Part shown: one piece after another, positions 53,300 to 62,451 of the stretch | Position numbering within the stretch: the first letter of the stretch is position 1 | Layout: every line of letters starts with the position of its first letter | NCBI RefSeq assembly: GCF_023205095.1 | Contig: NZ_CP046242.1 | Location: forward strand, 2,965,001 to 3,029,000 | Direction: 5' to 3' | Origin: Bizionia sp. M204 | GTDB lineage: Bacteria; Bacteroidota; Bacteroidia; Flavobacteriales; Flavobacteriaceae | DNA length: 64,000 nt | The notes under the pieces: generated by a model | Told to the model about the DNA's origin: nothing | What the model saw: the letters and a program-made list of their open reading frames with translations, nothing else | The model's database searches: none | Program-made: the position numbers and the translations under genes

Positions 53300-55285
53300 A
53301 TGCATTTACCATTATTACAGGACATTTTAATTCTTTTAGTTTTTTCGGTAGCCATTGTTTTTGGTCTACAAAAACTCAAACTTCCTTCTATAATTGGTTT
53401 TCTGTTAACAGGAGTCGTTATTGGACCCTATGGATTAAGTCTTATTGAGGCCGTTGAACAAGTAGAAACACTTTCTGAAATTGGCGTTATTTTATTACTG
53501 TTTGTTATAGGAATGGAACTTTCCATCAAGCAATTAGTCTCCATCAAAAAAACGGTTTTTATAGGCGGATTTTTCCAAGTAGGAATTACCGTAGCCGTAT
53601 CAGCCCTTATTTATTACCTATTAGGATTTTCTTGGAATGAAGCTGTATTTGTCGGTTTCCTGTTCTCTCTATCCAGTACAGCCATTGTTTTAAAAACCTT
53701 GCAAGATAGGCATGAAATATCAGCACCTCATGCCAGAAATGCCTTGGCCATTTTAATTTTTCAGGATATTATTGTCGTGCCTATGATGCTTGTTACACCA
53801 ATGATAGCAGGAGAATCCTCCAACATAGGTGTAAGTATTTTATCGCTCTTGTTAAAATCGGGTATTGTAGTGGTTATTACCTATGTCAGCGCGCGCTATA
53901 TTGTTCCTAGGTTAATGCATGCTGTGGCAAAAACCAATAGTAAGGAACTGTTTTTGTTAGTGACCATTACCATTTGCTTTGCGGTGGCATTCCTAACATC
54001 GGAAGCCGGATTATCATTAGCACTAGGAGCCTTTTTAGCAGGTCTTATTGTTTCAGAGTCTGAATATAGCCATCAGGCTACCAGTATTATTTTACCGTTT
54101 CGTGAGCTTTTTACAAGTTTCTTTTTCGTGTCCGTGGGGATGCTATTGGATTTAAACTTTTTCTTAAATAATATACCTATTATTCTCCTGTTATTAGTGA
54201 CGGTTTTGATTCTTAAATCAGCCATTACAGCAGGCGCCGTGGCCATTCTGAAATACCCTGCTAAAACGGTAATATTAACAGGTTTATCGCTTTTTCAAGT
54301 GGGTGAATTTGCTTTTATACTTTCCAAAGTAGGCATTGAATACGGGTTGTTAACAACGGAAACGAATCAATATTTTCTATCCGTTTCTATCCTCTCCATG
54401 ATTTTAACGCCGTTTGTTATTATTTTTTCGGGCACAATTGCGGACAAGCTTATAGGTGTCAGCAAAAAATTAGGATTGAATGGCACGACAGATCCGGAAA
54501 TTGATTACGAAGAATTGGACAATCAGGATTTAGAAAACCATTTGGTTATTATTGGTTATGGTGTTAATGGTAGCAACTTGGCAAAAGCCGCAGCAGCTAA
54601 CAATATTCCGTATGTGGTTATTGAAATAGATGCCGAAAAAGTAAAGCGTGAAAAACAAAAGGGTGTTCCTATTATTTTTGCAGATGCCACGGAAGATCAT
54701 ATTCTGGAAACGGTCAGACTTTCTTATGCTAGAGTAGCCGTAATAGCCATTTCAAATCATGTGGCTACCCAAAACATTATTAAAAGTATTCGGTCCCATT
54801 CGGATTCATTGTATCTGGTGGTTAGAACGCGATATGTTAAGCAAACGTCTGAATTATTCGCATTAGGTGCCGATGAGGTTATTCCGGAAGAGTTTGAAAC
54901 ATCCGTGCAAATATTTACCCACGTACTTCAAAATTTCCTGGTACCAGAAGATGATATTGAGCATCTGGTTGAAAATATTAGAGCTGATAACTACCAACTA
55001 TTTAAAGGCGAATTAAAACGCCCAAAAACCTATAGGCCGAACAAGGAATTAGCCGATTTTAATATTACCTGTTTACGGATGAGTTCTGATAGTAATAAGT
55101 TTATCGGGAAACCATTAAGTGAATTGAATTTAAGAGCCGAATATGGTATTAATGTTTTGGGTATCAAACGCAAAAATAATATGCTAGAAAGCATTCAACC
55201 AGATGAAATTATGATCCAAGGCGATGTGTTGTACATTCAAGGAAATCAGAGTAAAATTGAGCAGTTTCATAAAATGATTAAATAA
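53300..55285 (+). CDS. CPA2 family monovalent cation:proton antiporter (KefB/KefC-like)
   Basis: This 661-aa protein has 11-13 membrane helices in the first ~385 residues (IGFLLTGVVIGPYG, FLFSLSSTAIVLKTL, LALGAFLAGLIVSESEY), a TrkA-N/RCK domain (VIIGYGVNGSNLAKAAA, a GxGxxG NAD-binding loop) and a TrkA-C domain at the C-terminus (about 585-661). It exports K+ or Na+ in exchange for protons and is gated by nucleotide binding. It is a single-gene unit with its own promoter. Confidence 0.92.
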   Translation: MHLPLLQDILILLVFSVAIVFGLQKLKLPSIIGFLLTGVVIGPYGLSLIEAVEQVETLSEIGVILLLFVIGMELSIKQLVSIKKTVFIGGFFQVGITVAVSALIYYLLGFSWNEAVFVGFLFSLSSTAIVLKTLQDRHEISAPHARNALAILIFQDIIVVPMMLVTPMIAGESSNIGVSILSLLLKSGIVVVITYVSARYIVPRLMHAVAKTNSKELFLLVTITICFAVAFLTSEAGLSLALGAFLAGLIVSESEYSHQATSIILPFRELFTSFFFVSVGMLLDLNFFLNNIPIILLLLVTVLILKSAITAGAVAILKYPAKTVILTGLSLFQVGEFAFILSKVGIEYGLLTTETNQYFLSVSILSMILTPFVIIFSGTIADKLIGVSKKLGLNGTTDPEIDYEELDNQDLENHLVIIGYGVNGSNLAKAAAANNIPYVVIEIDAEKVKREKQKGVPIIFADATEDHILETVRLSYARVAVIAISNHVATQNIIKSIRSHSDSLYLVVRTRYVKQTSELFALGADEVIPEEFETSVQIFTHVLQNFLVPEDDIEHLVENIRADNYQLFKGELKRPKTYRPNKELADFNITCLRMSSDSNKFIGKPLSELNLRAEYGINVLGIKRKNNMLESIQPDEIMIQGDVLYIQGNQSKIEQFHKMIK

Positions 55286-55394
55286 ACGGGCTCCTGCGAA
55301 GCATTGATTTATAATGTTCTCGTTAATTTGCATGTGACTAACCGTATAACATTTTTGGTAATATTTAAATACATCACCAATTTTAAAAACTAAT

Positions 55395-56114
55395 ATGACA
55401 AAATTAAAAAATAAAAAAGCCATTATTACGGGTGGCGGAAGAGGGCTTGGAAAAGCAACGGCTCTGGCATTTGCCAATGAAGGAATTGATATTGCCATAA
55501 CAGGTAGAAATGAAGCTGTTTTAAAAGAAACCGTTTTAGAACTAGAGGCATTGGGCGTAAAGGCTATTTATTCCGTATTTGATGTGAGTGATTATGAATC
55601 TGTTAAAAATGGGATTAAAACTATTATCAATGAATTAGGTTCGGTGGACATTTTAGTAAATAATGCTGGTATTGCAGCCTTTGGAACCTTGAATGACATG
55701 GAAGTTGATCAGTGGGCGCAAATAATTCAAACGAACGTCATGGGAATGTATTACGTAACGAAAGAAGTTTTACCGTATTTAATAAATCAAAATGAAGGTG
55801 ATATTATTAATGTTTCATCTACAGCTGGATTGAGTGGGAATGCTAGCACTTCTGCCTATTCAGCATCCAAATTTGCCGTTATTGGAATGTCTGAATCCTT
55901 AATGAAAGAAGTGCGTAAAAACAACATTCGCGTTTGTACCGTTACGCCAAGCACCATAGTGTCCGATATGTCTATTGGATTAGGAATTGCTAACAAAGAT
56001 TCTGAAGAACGTGTTTTACAGCCTGAAGATTTTGCAGAATTACTTGTTGCTGGTTTAAAACTACCCAGAAGAGCCATGCTTAAAAGTGCTGCTTTATGGT
56101 CCACAAATCCATAA
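55395..56114 (+). CDS. SDR family oxidoreductase (FabG-like)
   Basis: This 239-aa classical SDR has the cofactor loop TGGGRGLGKA (9-18), NNAGIAAFGTL, INVSSTAGLSGN with the catalytic Ser, and SAYSASKFAVIG with the catalytic Tyr and Lys. It resembles 3-oxoacyl-ACP reductases, but SDRs of this type act on many substrates and no fatty-acid genes adjoin it. It is a single gene between the antiporter and the phosphatidyltransferase. Confidence 0.82.
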   Translation: MTKLKNKKAIITGGGRGLGKATALAFANEGIDIAITGRNEAVLKETVLELEALGVKAIYSVFDVSDYESVKNGIKTIINELGSVDILVNNAGIAAFGTLNDMEVDQWAQIIQTNVMGMYYVTKEVLPYLINQNEGDIINVSSTAGLSGNASTSAYSASKFAVIGMSESLMKEVRKNNIRVCTVTPSTIVSDMSIGLGIANKDSEERVLQPEDFAELLVAGLKLPRRAMLKSAALWSTNP

Positions 56115-56248
56115 GTAATATACAAATCCGTCAGGTATAATCAGCCGCCAGCACTGAACGCATAAAACATAATGTCAAGCACAAATAGAAAATAATTAGA
56201 AACAACAGCCTTTTTTAAAAGCACTGGTACGCATTTAGGTTTTAGTGG

Positions 56249-56256
56249 TATCTTTG
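56249..56256 (+). promoter_or_regulatory. -7 promoter element of the CDP-alcohol transferase gene
   Basis: TATCTTTG followed by C is a consensus match, 48 bp ahead of the ATG at 56305. The -33 region is not clear. Confidence 0.5.
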
Positions 56257-56304
56257 CAGTATTCAATGGTATATTCCGCAGAAGAGTTTTTTCTATGTTA
56301 TTAG

Positions 56305-56910
56305 ATGTCCAAATTACCAAAAGCGCATAAATTTCTGGATCTTTCAGATTATGGAAGACCACTAGCACGCGTTATTGCAAACGCTTTACAACACACCGCA
56401 TTTACGCCTGTTCATGTTACTATTGGTTTTATTATATCAGGGCTTATAGGGGTTTACTGTATTACCCAAGGATATTATTGGTTGGCGGCCTTCTTTTTAA
56501 TTTTCAAGTCTATTCTAGATGCTGCGGATGGCGAATTGGCTCGTGTAAAACAAAAACCATCTTATACGGGTCGCTATTTAGATTCGGTTGCCGATATTGT
56601 TTTAAACGCCTTAATCTTTGTGGCCATTTGGTCCGTTAGTACCACCAATATTTGGATCTGCCTATTGGCATTTTTAGGCTTGCAATTACAAGGCACCTTG
56701 TATAATTACTACTATGTTATTTTAAGAAATAAATTTGACGGTGATACCACGAGTCGCGTTTTTGAATATGAAACGCCTATTGCATTACACGGCGAAAAGC
56801 AGAAACATGTGGATATTCTTTTTGGCTTGTACAAACTGTTTTATGGTGTTTTTGATAAGACTATTTACGCATTAGATCGTCAAGCAGACCAAGGTAAAAA
56901 CCATGCCTAA
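56305..56910 (+). CDS. CDP-alcohol phosphatidyltransferase family protein
   Basis: This 201-aa integral membrane enzyme transfers a CDP-linked alcohol to make phospholipids. The signature D-x2-DG-x2-AR-x8-G-x3-D-x3-D is complete at residues 72-97 (D72, D75, G76, A79, R80, G89, D93, D97). There are about five membrane segments. The acceptor alcohol cannot be told from sequence. It overlaps a 55-aa membrane-protein frame at its 3' end, and gpsA, a source of glycerol-3-phosphate, lies next on the opposite strand. Confidence 0.87.
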   Translation: MSKLPKAHKFLDLSDYGRPLARVIANALQHTAFTPVHVTIGFIISGLIGVYCITQGYYWLAAFFLIFKSILDAADGELARVKQKPSYTGRYLDSVADIVLNALIFVAIWSVSTTNIWICLLAFLGLQLQGTLYNYYYVILRNKFDGDTTSRVFEYETPIALHGEKQKHVDILFGLYKLFYGVFDKTIYALDRQADQGKNHA

Positions 56911-57070
56911 TTTTTTAATGACGAGTATTTCTACCTTTGGATTAGGGTTTCAATTACTCGTTATATCCATCATGTTGGTATTAGGCTTAAAAGCGTTTAT
57001 TCTGCCTTTCTTTTTAGGATATACTGTTATGGTTTTTGTGTTTATAGGTATTCGGAAGTTTTTCTATTAA
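56903..57070 (+). CDS. Small 55-aa membrane protein overlapping the CDP-alcohol transferase gene
   Basis: An ATG at 56903 overlaps the upstream stop by 8 bp and opens a 55-codon frame ending at 57070. The product has two hydrophobic helices (about 13-31, FGLGFQLLVISIMLVLGL, and 33-50, ILPFFLGYTVMVFVFIGI) and a basic, aromatic end RKFFY, so a two-helix hairpin with both ends in the cytoplasm. The overlap suggests co-translation and a possible partner role for the transferase. It is too short for standard ORF filters. Confidence 0.55.
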   Translation: MPNFLMTSISTFGLGFQLLVISIMLVLGLKAFILPFFLGYTVMVFVFIGIRKFFY

Positions 57071-57237
57071 GTGCTTTCTTGTCAAGTTCATAGGGTAAAA
57101 ATTCAGTATTCATATTTATAAATCGGAAATGGATTTATGCTTACAAGCTACCTACATTTTTTCAAACCCAGAGTAGTACCTAATGGAAAGCAAGCTTCCA
57201 TAGTAATTCGCCTTGCCGGCGTTTGAGGAGGTTTCTT

Positions 57238-58239
57238 TTAATCTAGTTTTTCCGTTAATTTTTTGAACACCGCTTTTGGTTCCTTTCCTTCATATAAAAC
57301 GGCATAAACCGCATCTATAATAGGTGTTTTTGTTTTCCTTTTATTTTTCTCGTTGAGTAAATGCGCACTTTTTGTGGCGTAATAGCCTTCAGCCACCATA
57401 TTCATTTCCATTTGCGCTGATTTTACCGTGTAACCTTTCCCAATCATATTCCCAAACATCCGATTTCTAGAAAATACCGAATACCCCGTTACTAGTAAAT
57501 CACCCAAATAAGCCGAGTTATTAATGTTCCGTTTCATCTTGTGCATCTTTTTAATAAAACGCTTCATTTCCCTAATGGCATTACTCATTAACACACTCTG
57601 GAAATTATCACCATAACCCAAACCATGAGCAATTCCGGCTGCAATGGCATAAATATTTTTCAGCATGACGGCATATTCCGTACCAATAATATCGTCACTA
57701 ATTTTTGTTTTTATATAATCGCTAGCTAATGCATTGGCAATTTCTGTTGCTTTTTCTGGATCAGCACAGGAAATGGTAAGGTATGATAAACGCTCTAAAG
57801 CAACTTCTTCGGCATGACACGGTCCTGCAATAACCGCTATGTTTTCAAATGGTAATTTGTAAATATCATGAAAATGTTCACCAACCAATAAGCCGGATTC
57901 AGGAATGATACCTTTTACAGCAGAAACAATGGTTTTCTGGGAAACATTAGCTGTTAGTTTTTCTAATTCACTATACATAAAAGCAGAGGGAATGGCAAAG
58001 ATTAAAACATCGGCATATTCAGCCATTTCATTAATATCATTGCTTAATTTTAATTGGTCCACTTTAAACTCAACCGAACTCAAATAACTTGGGTTATGTT
58101 GTTCTTTTAGTAAATGCTCCTTGGTGTAAACACTGCGCATATACCATCCTACTTCATCTAAATTTTCACAAAGCATTTTTACAATAGCTGTGGCCCAACT
58201 TCCTGAACCGAAAACAGCGTATTTTAAAGGTTTACTCAT
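57238..58239 (-). CDS. gpsA: Glycerol-3-phosphate dehydrogenase [NAD(P)+]
   Basis: This enzyme reduces dihydroxyacetone phosphate to sn-glycerol-3-phosphate, the backbone of phospholipids. The 333-aa protein has the Rossmann loop FGSGSWATAI (10-19), FAIPSAFMYS, TIVSAVKGIIPE, and the catalytic lysine region AVMLKNIYAIAAGIAHGLGY. The length is normal. It is convergent with the phosphatidyltransferase unit, a sensible neighbour in lipid synthesis, and has its own -7 element. Confidence 0.95.
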   Translation of the reverse strand: MSKPLKYAVFGSGSWATAIVKMLCENLDEVGWYMRSVYTKEHLLKEQHNPSYLSSVEFKVDQLKLSNDINEMAEYADVLIFAIPSAFMYSELEKLTANVSQKTIVSAVKGIIPESGLLVGEHFHDIYKLPFENIAVIAGPCHAEEVALERLSYLTISCADPEKATEIANALASDYIKTKISDDIIGTEYAVMLKNIYAIAAGIAHGLGYGDNFQSVLMSNAIREMKRFIKKMHKMKRNINNSAYLGDLLVTGYSVFSRNRMFGNMIGKGYTVKSAQMEMNMVAEGYYATKSAHLLNEKNKRKTKTPIIDAVYAVLYEGKEPKAVFKKLTEKLD

Positions 58240-58262
58240 AATTTGTATAGTCTTTAGTATTT

Positions 58263-58270
58263 CAAAAATA
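58263..58270 (-). promoter_or_regulatory. -7 promoter element of gpsA
   Basis: On the minus strand this reads TATTTTTG, a consensus match, 23 bp ahead of the gpsA start. Confidence 0.5.
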
Positions 58271-58370
58271 CATAAAATATTACGCTTTATCGATATGTAA
58301 AGTCCATGCTTTTTTCATTTTGGCACGTGTTTTGAAATCCTAGTAATAATAACTTTAAAATGATGGACTT

Positions 58371-59318
58371 ATGAGGACTATAAAACTACTTTTCGCATTT
58401 GCAATTTCAGCAACGCTTTTTACGTCATGCTATACCGATCCTATTATTGTGGATAATTACAATCCAGGACCAGCGCCTTCCATATCTTTAAATCAGTTAT
58501 TGAATCGTTATGAGCTATGGTATGTGGATATTAATGAAACTATTGGTTATAACGAAACGCCATTTTTACAAATAGCGTTTACCATATCCTTTAGAAACGG
58601 CAATTTATTTGCTAATAATAACTTGGTAGGATTTGGCGATCAAGGAAACGGATTTGGTATTCAAACAGGAACCTATGATGCCTATAATAATATTTTGGAT
58701 GTCTACCACGTTATTGATGGATACCAAACCTTTGATGTGTACCAAATAGATAGTAATACTATTGAATTGTACAACCCGAATAATGATACATCCTACTTTT
58801 TAGATGGTTACCAACGTAGCAATTTTGATTATGACTATGTGTTCTATGATAATATTCATTATTTCTTACAGGAATATGAAGCTTGGGAAAAAACATATAC
58901 CAGTCCTACAGGAGTACCAAACGAATTTGATTATGAAAACTATTTGCAGTTTTTAGCCGGTGGAAATGACTCGGAGTTTAGAAGCTCGCAAGATGTTAAT
59001 GTGTACAATCCGAATAATATTTTTTGGGATTACACCGGACTTTATAATGTTGGAAACATATCTGGAAATAGATATTTAAAAACCCTGACATTGGATTATG
59101 ATTATTTTGCGGATGAATTTTTTGAACTTCGCGTTTTAAATGATGCGAAAATAGAATTGTATCAGCCAACATCCGGAACGGTTTATGAATTTACAGGTCG
59201 TGGGTATATTCAGTTTTTGAAAAATGCTGAAGGCAAACAAACGGAACAGCTTAAAAAGCGAAAGTTTAAAGCTGAAAAGCAAGATAATCCACGTGAACCC
59301 ATTCGTGAGAAAATATAA
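58371..59318 (+). CDS. Lipoprotein of unknown function
   Basis: I do not recognise a function. This 315-aa protein has a lipoprotein signal (FAISATLFTSCYTDP, Cys20). The mature part is rich in Asn, Asp, Tyr and Phe with an LWYVDINE segment and repeated strand-like units (LDVYHVIDGYQTFDVYQI), suggesting a beta-rich surface or periplasmic protein. The last 30 residues are strongly basic. It forms a single-gene unit with its own terminator. Confidence 0.7.
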   Translation: MRTIKLLFAFAISATLFTSCYTDPIIVDNYNPGPAPSISLNQLLNRYELWYVDINETIGYNETPFLQIAFTISFRNGNLFANNNLVGFGDQGNGFGIQTGTYDAYNNILDVYHVIDGYQTFDVYQIDSNTIELYNPNNDTSYFLDGYQRSNFDYDYVFYDNIHYFLQEYEAWEKTYTSPTGVPNEFDYENYLQFLAGGNDSEFRSSQDVNVYNPNNIFWDYTGLYNVGNISGNRYLKTLTLDYDYFADEFFELRVLNDAKIELYQPTSGTVYEFTGRGYIQFLKNAEGKQTEQLKKRKFKAEKQDNPREPIREKI

Positions 59319-59346
59319 AATATTTAATTAGTCTAAAATTTTGAGG

Positions 59347-59385
59347 GAACTGCCTGATGAGAAATCAAAAAGGCGGTTCTTTTTT
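59347..59385 (+). terminator. Intrinsic terminator of the lipoprotein gene
   Basis: GAACTGCCT (59347-59355) pairs with AGGCGGTTC (59371-59379), including one G-U pair, followed by a run of six T. Confidence 0.8.
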
Positions 59386-59423
59386 GTGTTAAAAAACTCA
59401 AAATAAGCAAGTGTAACAAGCAT

Positions 59424-59431
59424 TATTTTTG
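59424..59431 (+). promoter_or_regulatory. -7 promoter element of the BON-LysM gene
   Basis: TATTTTTG is a consensus match, 54 bp ahead of the ATG at 59486. Confidence 0.5.
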
Positions 59432-59485
59432 TAAATTATGACTTCAAGAAATCAACTATTAACATTAAAAAACAAGTAAACAATT

Positions 59486-59989
59486 ATGGGATTATTTTCA
59501 TTTATTAAAAATGCAGGCGCTAAAGTATTTGGTATCGGAAAAACAGATGCTGAAGAAGCAGCCGAAGCAAAAGCAGATGCAGCGGCAGCCAAACTAAAAC
59601 GTGAATCGGCAGCAGCAAGCCGAATGGAAGAAACGGTTTCCGATTTAAAACTGGAAGCTAAAAACTTAAAAATAAAAATTGATGGTGATACAGCAACTAT
59701 TAGCGGTATGGCTTATGATCAAGCTACACGCGAAAAAATTATATTAGTGGTAGGAAACTCTAACGGTATTGCTGTTGTGGACGACCAAATGACGGTTGAA
59801 CACAAGGAGCCAGAAGCGCAATTTCATACTGTAGTTAGTGGAGATACATTAGGGAAAATAGCCAAGAAATTTTATGGAAATGCCATGAAATACCCATTGA
59901 TTTTTGACGCTAACAAACCAATGCTTACAGATCCTGATAAAATTTATCCAGGACAAGTATTGCGTATTCCTGCAGTGGATAAAGCTTAA
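59486..59989 (+). CDS. BON-LysM protein, Kbp (YgaU)-like
   Basis: This 167-aa protein begins MGLFSFIKNAGAKVFG, then an Ala/Glu-rich helical linker, a BON domain (about 53-108, LKIKIDGDTATISGMAYDQ) and a C-terminal LysM domain (about 112-164, HTVVSGDTLGKIAKKFYG to YPGQVLRIP). The layout equals E. coli Kbp (YgaU), a cytoplasmic potassium-binding protein of about the same length. No signal peptide is visible. It is followed by a long nested inverted repeat. Confidence 0.88.
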   Translation: MGLFSFIKNAGAKVFGIGKTDAEEAAEAKADAAAAKLKRESAAASRMEETVSDLKLEAKNLKIKIDGDTATISGMAYDQATREKIILVVGNSNGIAVVDDQMTVEHKEPEAQFHTVVSGDTLGKIAKKFYGNAMKYPLIFDANKPMLTDPDKIYPGQVLRIPAVDKA

Positions 59990-60006
59990 AGAATATAGGA
60001 TAGAAT

Positions 60007-60144
60007 AAAAGAGGCGGTCTGAAAAGTAATTACCCATTGTCAAATTGAGCGCAGTTGAAGTTTAGTGTTTTGAAAACCAAAACATTTCCACTTCGCTCAA
60101 TATGACATTTAGAGTGGAATTTTACTTTTCAGACTGCCTCTTTT
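60007..60144. repeat. 138-bp nested inverted repeat (terminator-like outer stem)
   Basis: Outer arms of 23 bp (60007-60029 and 60122-60144) pair with one G-T mismatch; the left begins AAAAGAGGCGG and the right ends GCCTCTTTT, followed by T. Nested inside, TTGAGCG (60045-60051) faces CGCTCAA (60094-60100), flanked by TGTCA and TGACA. A GTTTTG/CAAAAC stem lies at the apex. The outer stem can end the Kbp transcript; the inner part looks like a separate REP-like element. Confidence 0.75.
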
Positions 60145-60241
60145 TAGTTTTAAAGCAACCTAATACCTTTAAAAAACAGGCCTCTTTAATTGGTTTTCCG
60201 AGTGAATGTCGAATGTCGTGGCGGTTAGAAATTTGTTGGCT

Positions 60242-60649
60242 TTACGATTTACCGGTTTCTTCTTCTGGTACATTTATGCTGTTAATAAACGCATTTAATT
60301 CGGCTTTCGAATCGTCATGAACCAAACTCATGTTTATAGAAAGTTCCTTCTGATCCGTTTTTAGGATATAATCTCCAAATAATTTTTTCACTTCAATAAT
60401 ATCTTTGAGTAGAATTTTTTTTCCAAAGAGGGAATTTTCTTTAATTATATTTGGAGTTAAGGTCAGATATTGTTTATTAAACTCCCACAGAGACATGCCA
60501 ATATAAATAACACCTATAAGCATAGTAACATAACTCAACCAGTAAATTTTGTCCGATTCCCAAATGCTTACCGTAGCTGATACAATCCAAAACAACCCTA
60601 AAGCTAAATTAAAGTATAATCGTTTTGATTTAAATTTAATGATCAACAT
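60242..60649 (-). CDS. Small membrane protein, tandem paralogue B
   Basis: This 135-aa protein has two membrane segments (about 11-30 and 36-54) and a soluble C-terminal half with ILLKDIIEVKKLFGDYILKT, reminiscent of small bacterial PH-like domains. It is clearly related to the neighbouring gene upstream (shared KRLY, GLFW/GVFW, LLLKDI and KQKELT/DQKELS patterns). I do not know its function. It is the last gene of the minus-strand group starting at the PaaK-like ligase. Confidence 0.7.
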   Translation of the reverse strand: MLIIKFKSKRLYFNLALGLFWIVSATVSIWESDKIYWLSYVTMLIGVIYIGMSLWEFNKQYLTLTPNIIKENSLFGKKILLKDIIEVKKLFGDYILKTDQKELSINMSLVHDDSKAELNAFINSINVPEEETGKS

Positions 60650-60672
60650 ATCTAGATTTCCTGTGTAAATAT

Positions 60673-61092
60673 CTATAGTTTTAGCTCATAATACTCGGTT
60701 CCAACCACTTCAAAATGGTTTAAAAAAGACTCCAATTTAACCAAAGAATTTTTATCAATTAGATGTGATTTTATGGTTAATTCTTTCTGTTTGGATTTTA
60801 GCATATAACCACCAACTAATTTTTCAATTTGAGTGATATCTTTTAGTAGTAACTTTTTAACGAAAAGGTTATTTTTTCTAATATACGTGTCGGTAATGTT
60901 TAAATATTGATAAGAAATATCCCAAATAAACTGTGCTAAATATAATGAGCCAGCCGCAATAAAACCTAAATTATACCACCTAAACTCCGTATTCTCCCAT
61001 ATAATAAAAGCACCTAAAGTCAACCAAAAAACACCCAGGACCAAATGGATATAAAGCCTTTTTTTGGTATAATTTATGGTTAAATTTTTCAT
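60673..61092 (-). CDS. Small membrane protein, tandem paralogue A
   Basis: This 139-aa protein has two membrane segments (about 16-34 and 42-60) followed by a soluble domain with KLLLKDITQIEKLVGGYMLK. It is a diverged tandem duplicate of the gene downstream. The ATG at 61092 was chosen; a TTG five codons upstream is also open. It begins 15 bp after the ligase stop, so the three genes are probably one unit. Function unknown. Confidence 0.7.
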   Translation of the reverse strand: MKNLTINYTKKRLYIHLVLGVFWLTLGAFIIWENTEFRWYNLGFIAAGSLYLAQFIWDISYQYLNITDTYIRKNNLFVKKLLLKDITQIEKLVGGYMLKSKQKELTIKSHLIDKNSLVKLESFLNHFEVVGTEYYELKL

Positions 61093-61107
61093 GAACTCAT
61101 ACAACAA

Positions 61108-62403
61108 TTAGTCCTTTTTACGATTATCAATAACCATAACCGGTTTTCTACTCATGGCAGGAAATTGTAATTTTTGAATGATTTTCTTATCGTGAAATTC
61201 AATTTTAGGCGCTACACGTAATTTAGCTCTAAAGTGATCTTTAATATTCAAGAGAAGTTTCTCCGTTGGTGTATCTGTTGCTATTTTAATGCAGATTTCA
61301 TCCGTACCAATGTTGTTGTGCGAAATTTCAATAACATAGCTCTGAATGGCATTAAAATCATTTAAAATATTATCCATTGCAGGTGGATATAAGGTGGTGC
61401 CTTTATACTTAATCATTTGCTTTTTACGTCCAACCACAGGGCCTAATCGCATGGTTGTTCTGCCACAAGTACAGGCATCATGATGTGCTTGAACCATATC
61501 GCCCGTTTTAAAACGTAACAAGGGCATACCTTCAACGCCTAATGTAGAAATGGTTAATTCGCCCACTTGTCCAGCAGACACCGGGTTTTCAGCATCATCT
61601 AATATTTCAGCAATAATTAATTCCGGATGATGATGTCCACCTTGTTGCGCTTCACATTCGTTAAAAGCCGTATTCATTTCGGTGGAAGCATAGGTGGAAT
61701 ACAGTTGAATATCCCATTCATCTGTTATTTTTTTTGATAATGCATTATGTGAAAAATCTAAATTTCGCAAAGGTTCACCAATACAAATGGCACCTTTTAC
61801 GCCCGATTTGTTGATGTCAATATCATGTTGCTTGGCATATTCAATCAATTTTAATAAAAATGACGGTACGGCAATTAAATAGGTTGGGTTGAATTTTATA
61901 ATAGAATCCCATTGCAATTCTGGGATTCCTGCACCAACGCGAATCATGCCAGCTCCTAATTTTCGGGATCCTAAAAAGTAGGCCAATCCAGCCATAAAGC
62001 GTCTGTCCATAGTGGTCATGAGTTGCATAACATCATTTTCCGTCACACCAGAACAGGCAAAAGATAAGGCCTCATTATAGGCTAAACGCTCTAAATCTTT
62101 TTCGGTTAAAGCAAAGGTTACAGGATCGCCTAAAGTTCCAGATGTGGTAACATAATCAATAATTTGATTTTTAGGAACACATAAAAATTCATCATTATAT
62201 GCTTGCAATTGGTCTTTGGAAGTCGTTGGTATTTTTGTTAAATCTTCCAAGGTTTTTATAGAGGAAATAGCAAGGTTATGCTTTTTAAAAACCTGCTGAT
62301 AATAGCTTGATTTTTCTTGTAAATACACTAATAATTCAGCCAGCTTTTCTTCTTGAAAAATTTTAATTTCTGATTTAGTAGCTTGTTCTATTTTAGGAAT
62401 CAT
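61108..62403 (-). CDS. Phenylacetate-CoA ligase (PaaK)-like adenylate-forming enzyme
   Basis: This 431-aa AMP-forming ligase has the P-loop-like motif YVTTSGTLGDPVTF, YSTYASTEMNTAFNEC, a zinc-type CTCGRTTMRLG segment, FKTGDMVQ, and the C-terminal KKQMIKYKGTTLYPP hinge. It activates a carboxylic acid, perhaps an aromatic one, as an acyl-CoA or acyl-AMP. No other phenylacetate pathway gene is nearby. The upstream C45 acyltransferase suggests a biosynthetic role, perhaps an acylated product or pigment cluster continuing past the window. Confidence 0.82.
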   Translation of the reverse strand: MIPKIEQATKSEIKIFQEEKLAELLVYLQEKSSYYQQVFKKHNLAISSIKTLEDLTKIPTTSKDQLQAYNDEFLCVPKNQIIDYVTTSGTLGDPVTFALTEKDLERLAYNEALSFACSGVTENDVMQLMTTMDRRFMAGLAYFLGSRKLGAGMIRVGAGIPELQWDSIIKFNPTYLIAVPSFLLKLIEYAKQHDIDINKSGVKGAICIGEPLRNLDFSHNALSKKITDEWDIQLYSTYASTEMNTAFNECEAQQGGHHHPELIIAEILDDAENPVSAGQVGELTISTLGVEGMPLLRFKTGDMVQAHHDACTCGRTTMRLGPVVGRKKQMIKYKGTTLYPPAMDNILNDFNAIQSYVIEISHNNIGTDEICIKIATDTPTEKLLLNIKDHFRAKLRVAPKIEFHDKKIIQKLQFPAMSRKPVMVIDNRKKD

Positions 62404-62451
62404 ATTATTTTTCGGAGGTTTGTGTCTGCAACTTGAGGTAATTTAGTAATT

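Noticed and set aside
57071-57237. Possible terminator of gpsA near the TGGAA/TTCCA pair and CCGGCG
   Set aside because: The stems are short and no T-tract follows on either strand.
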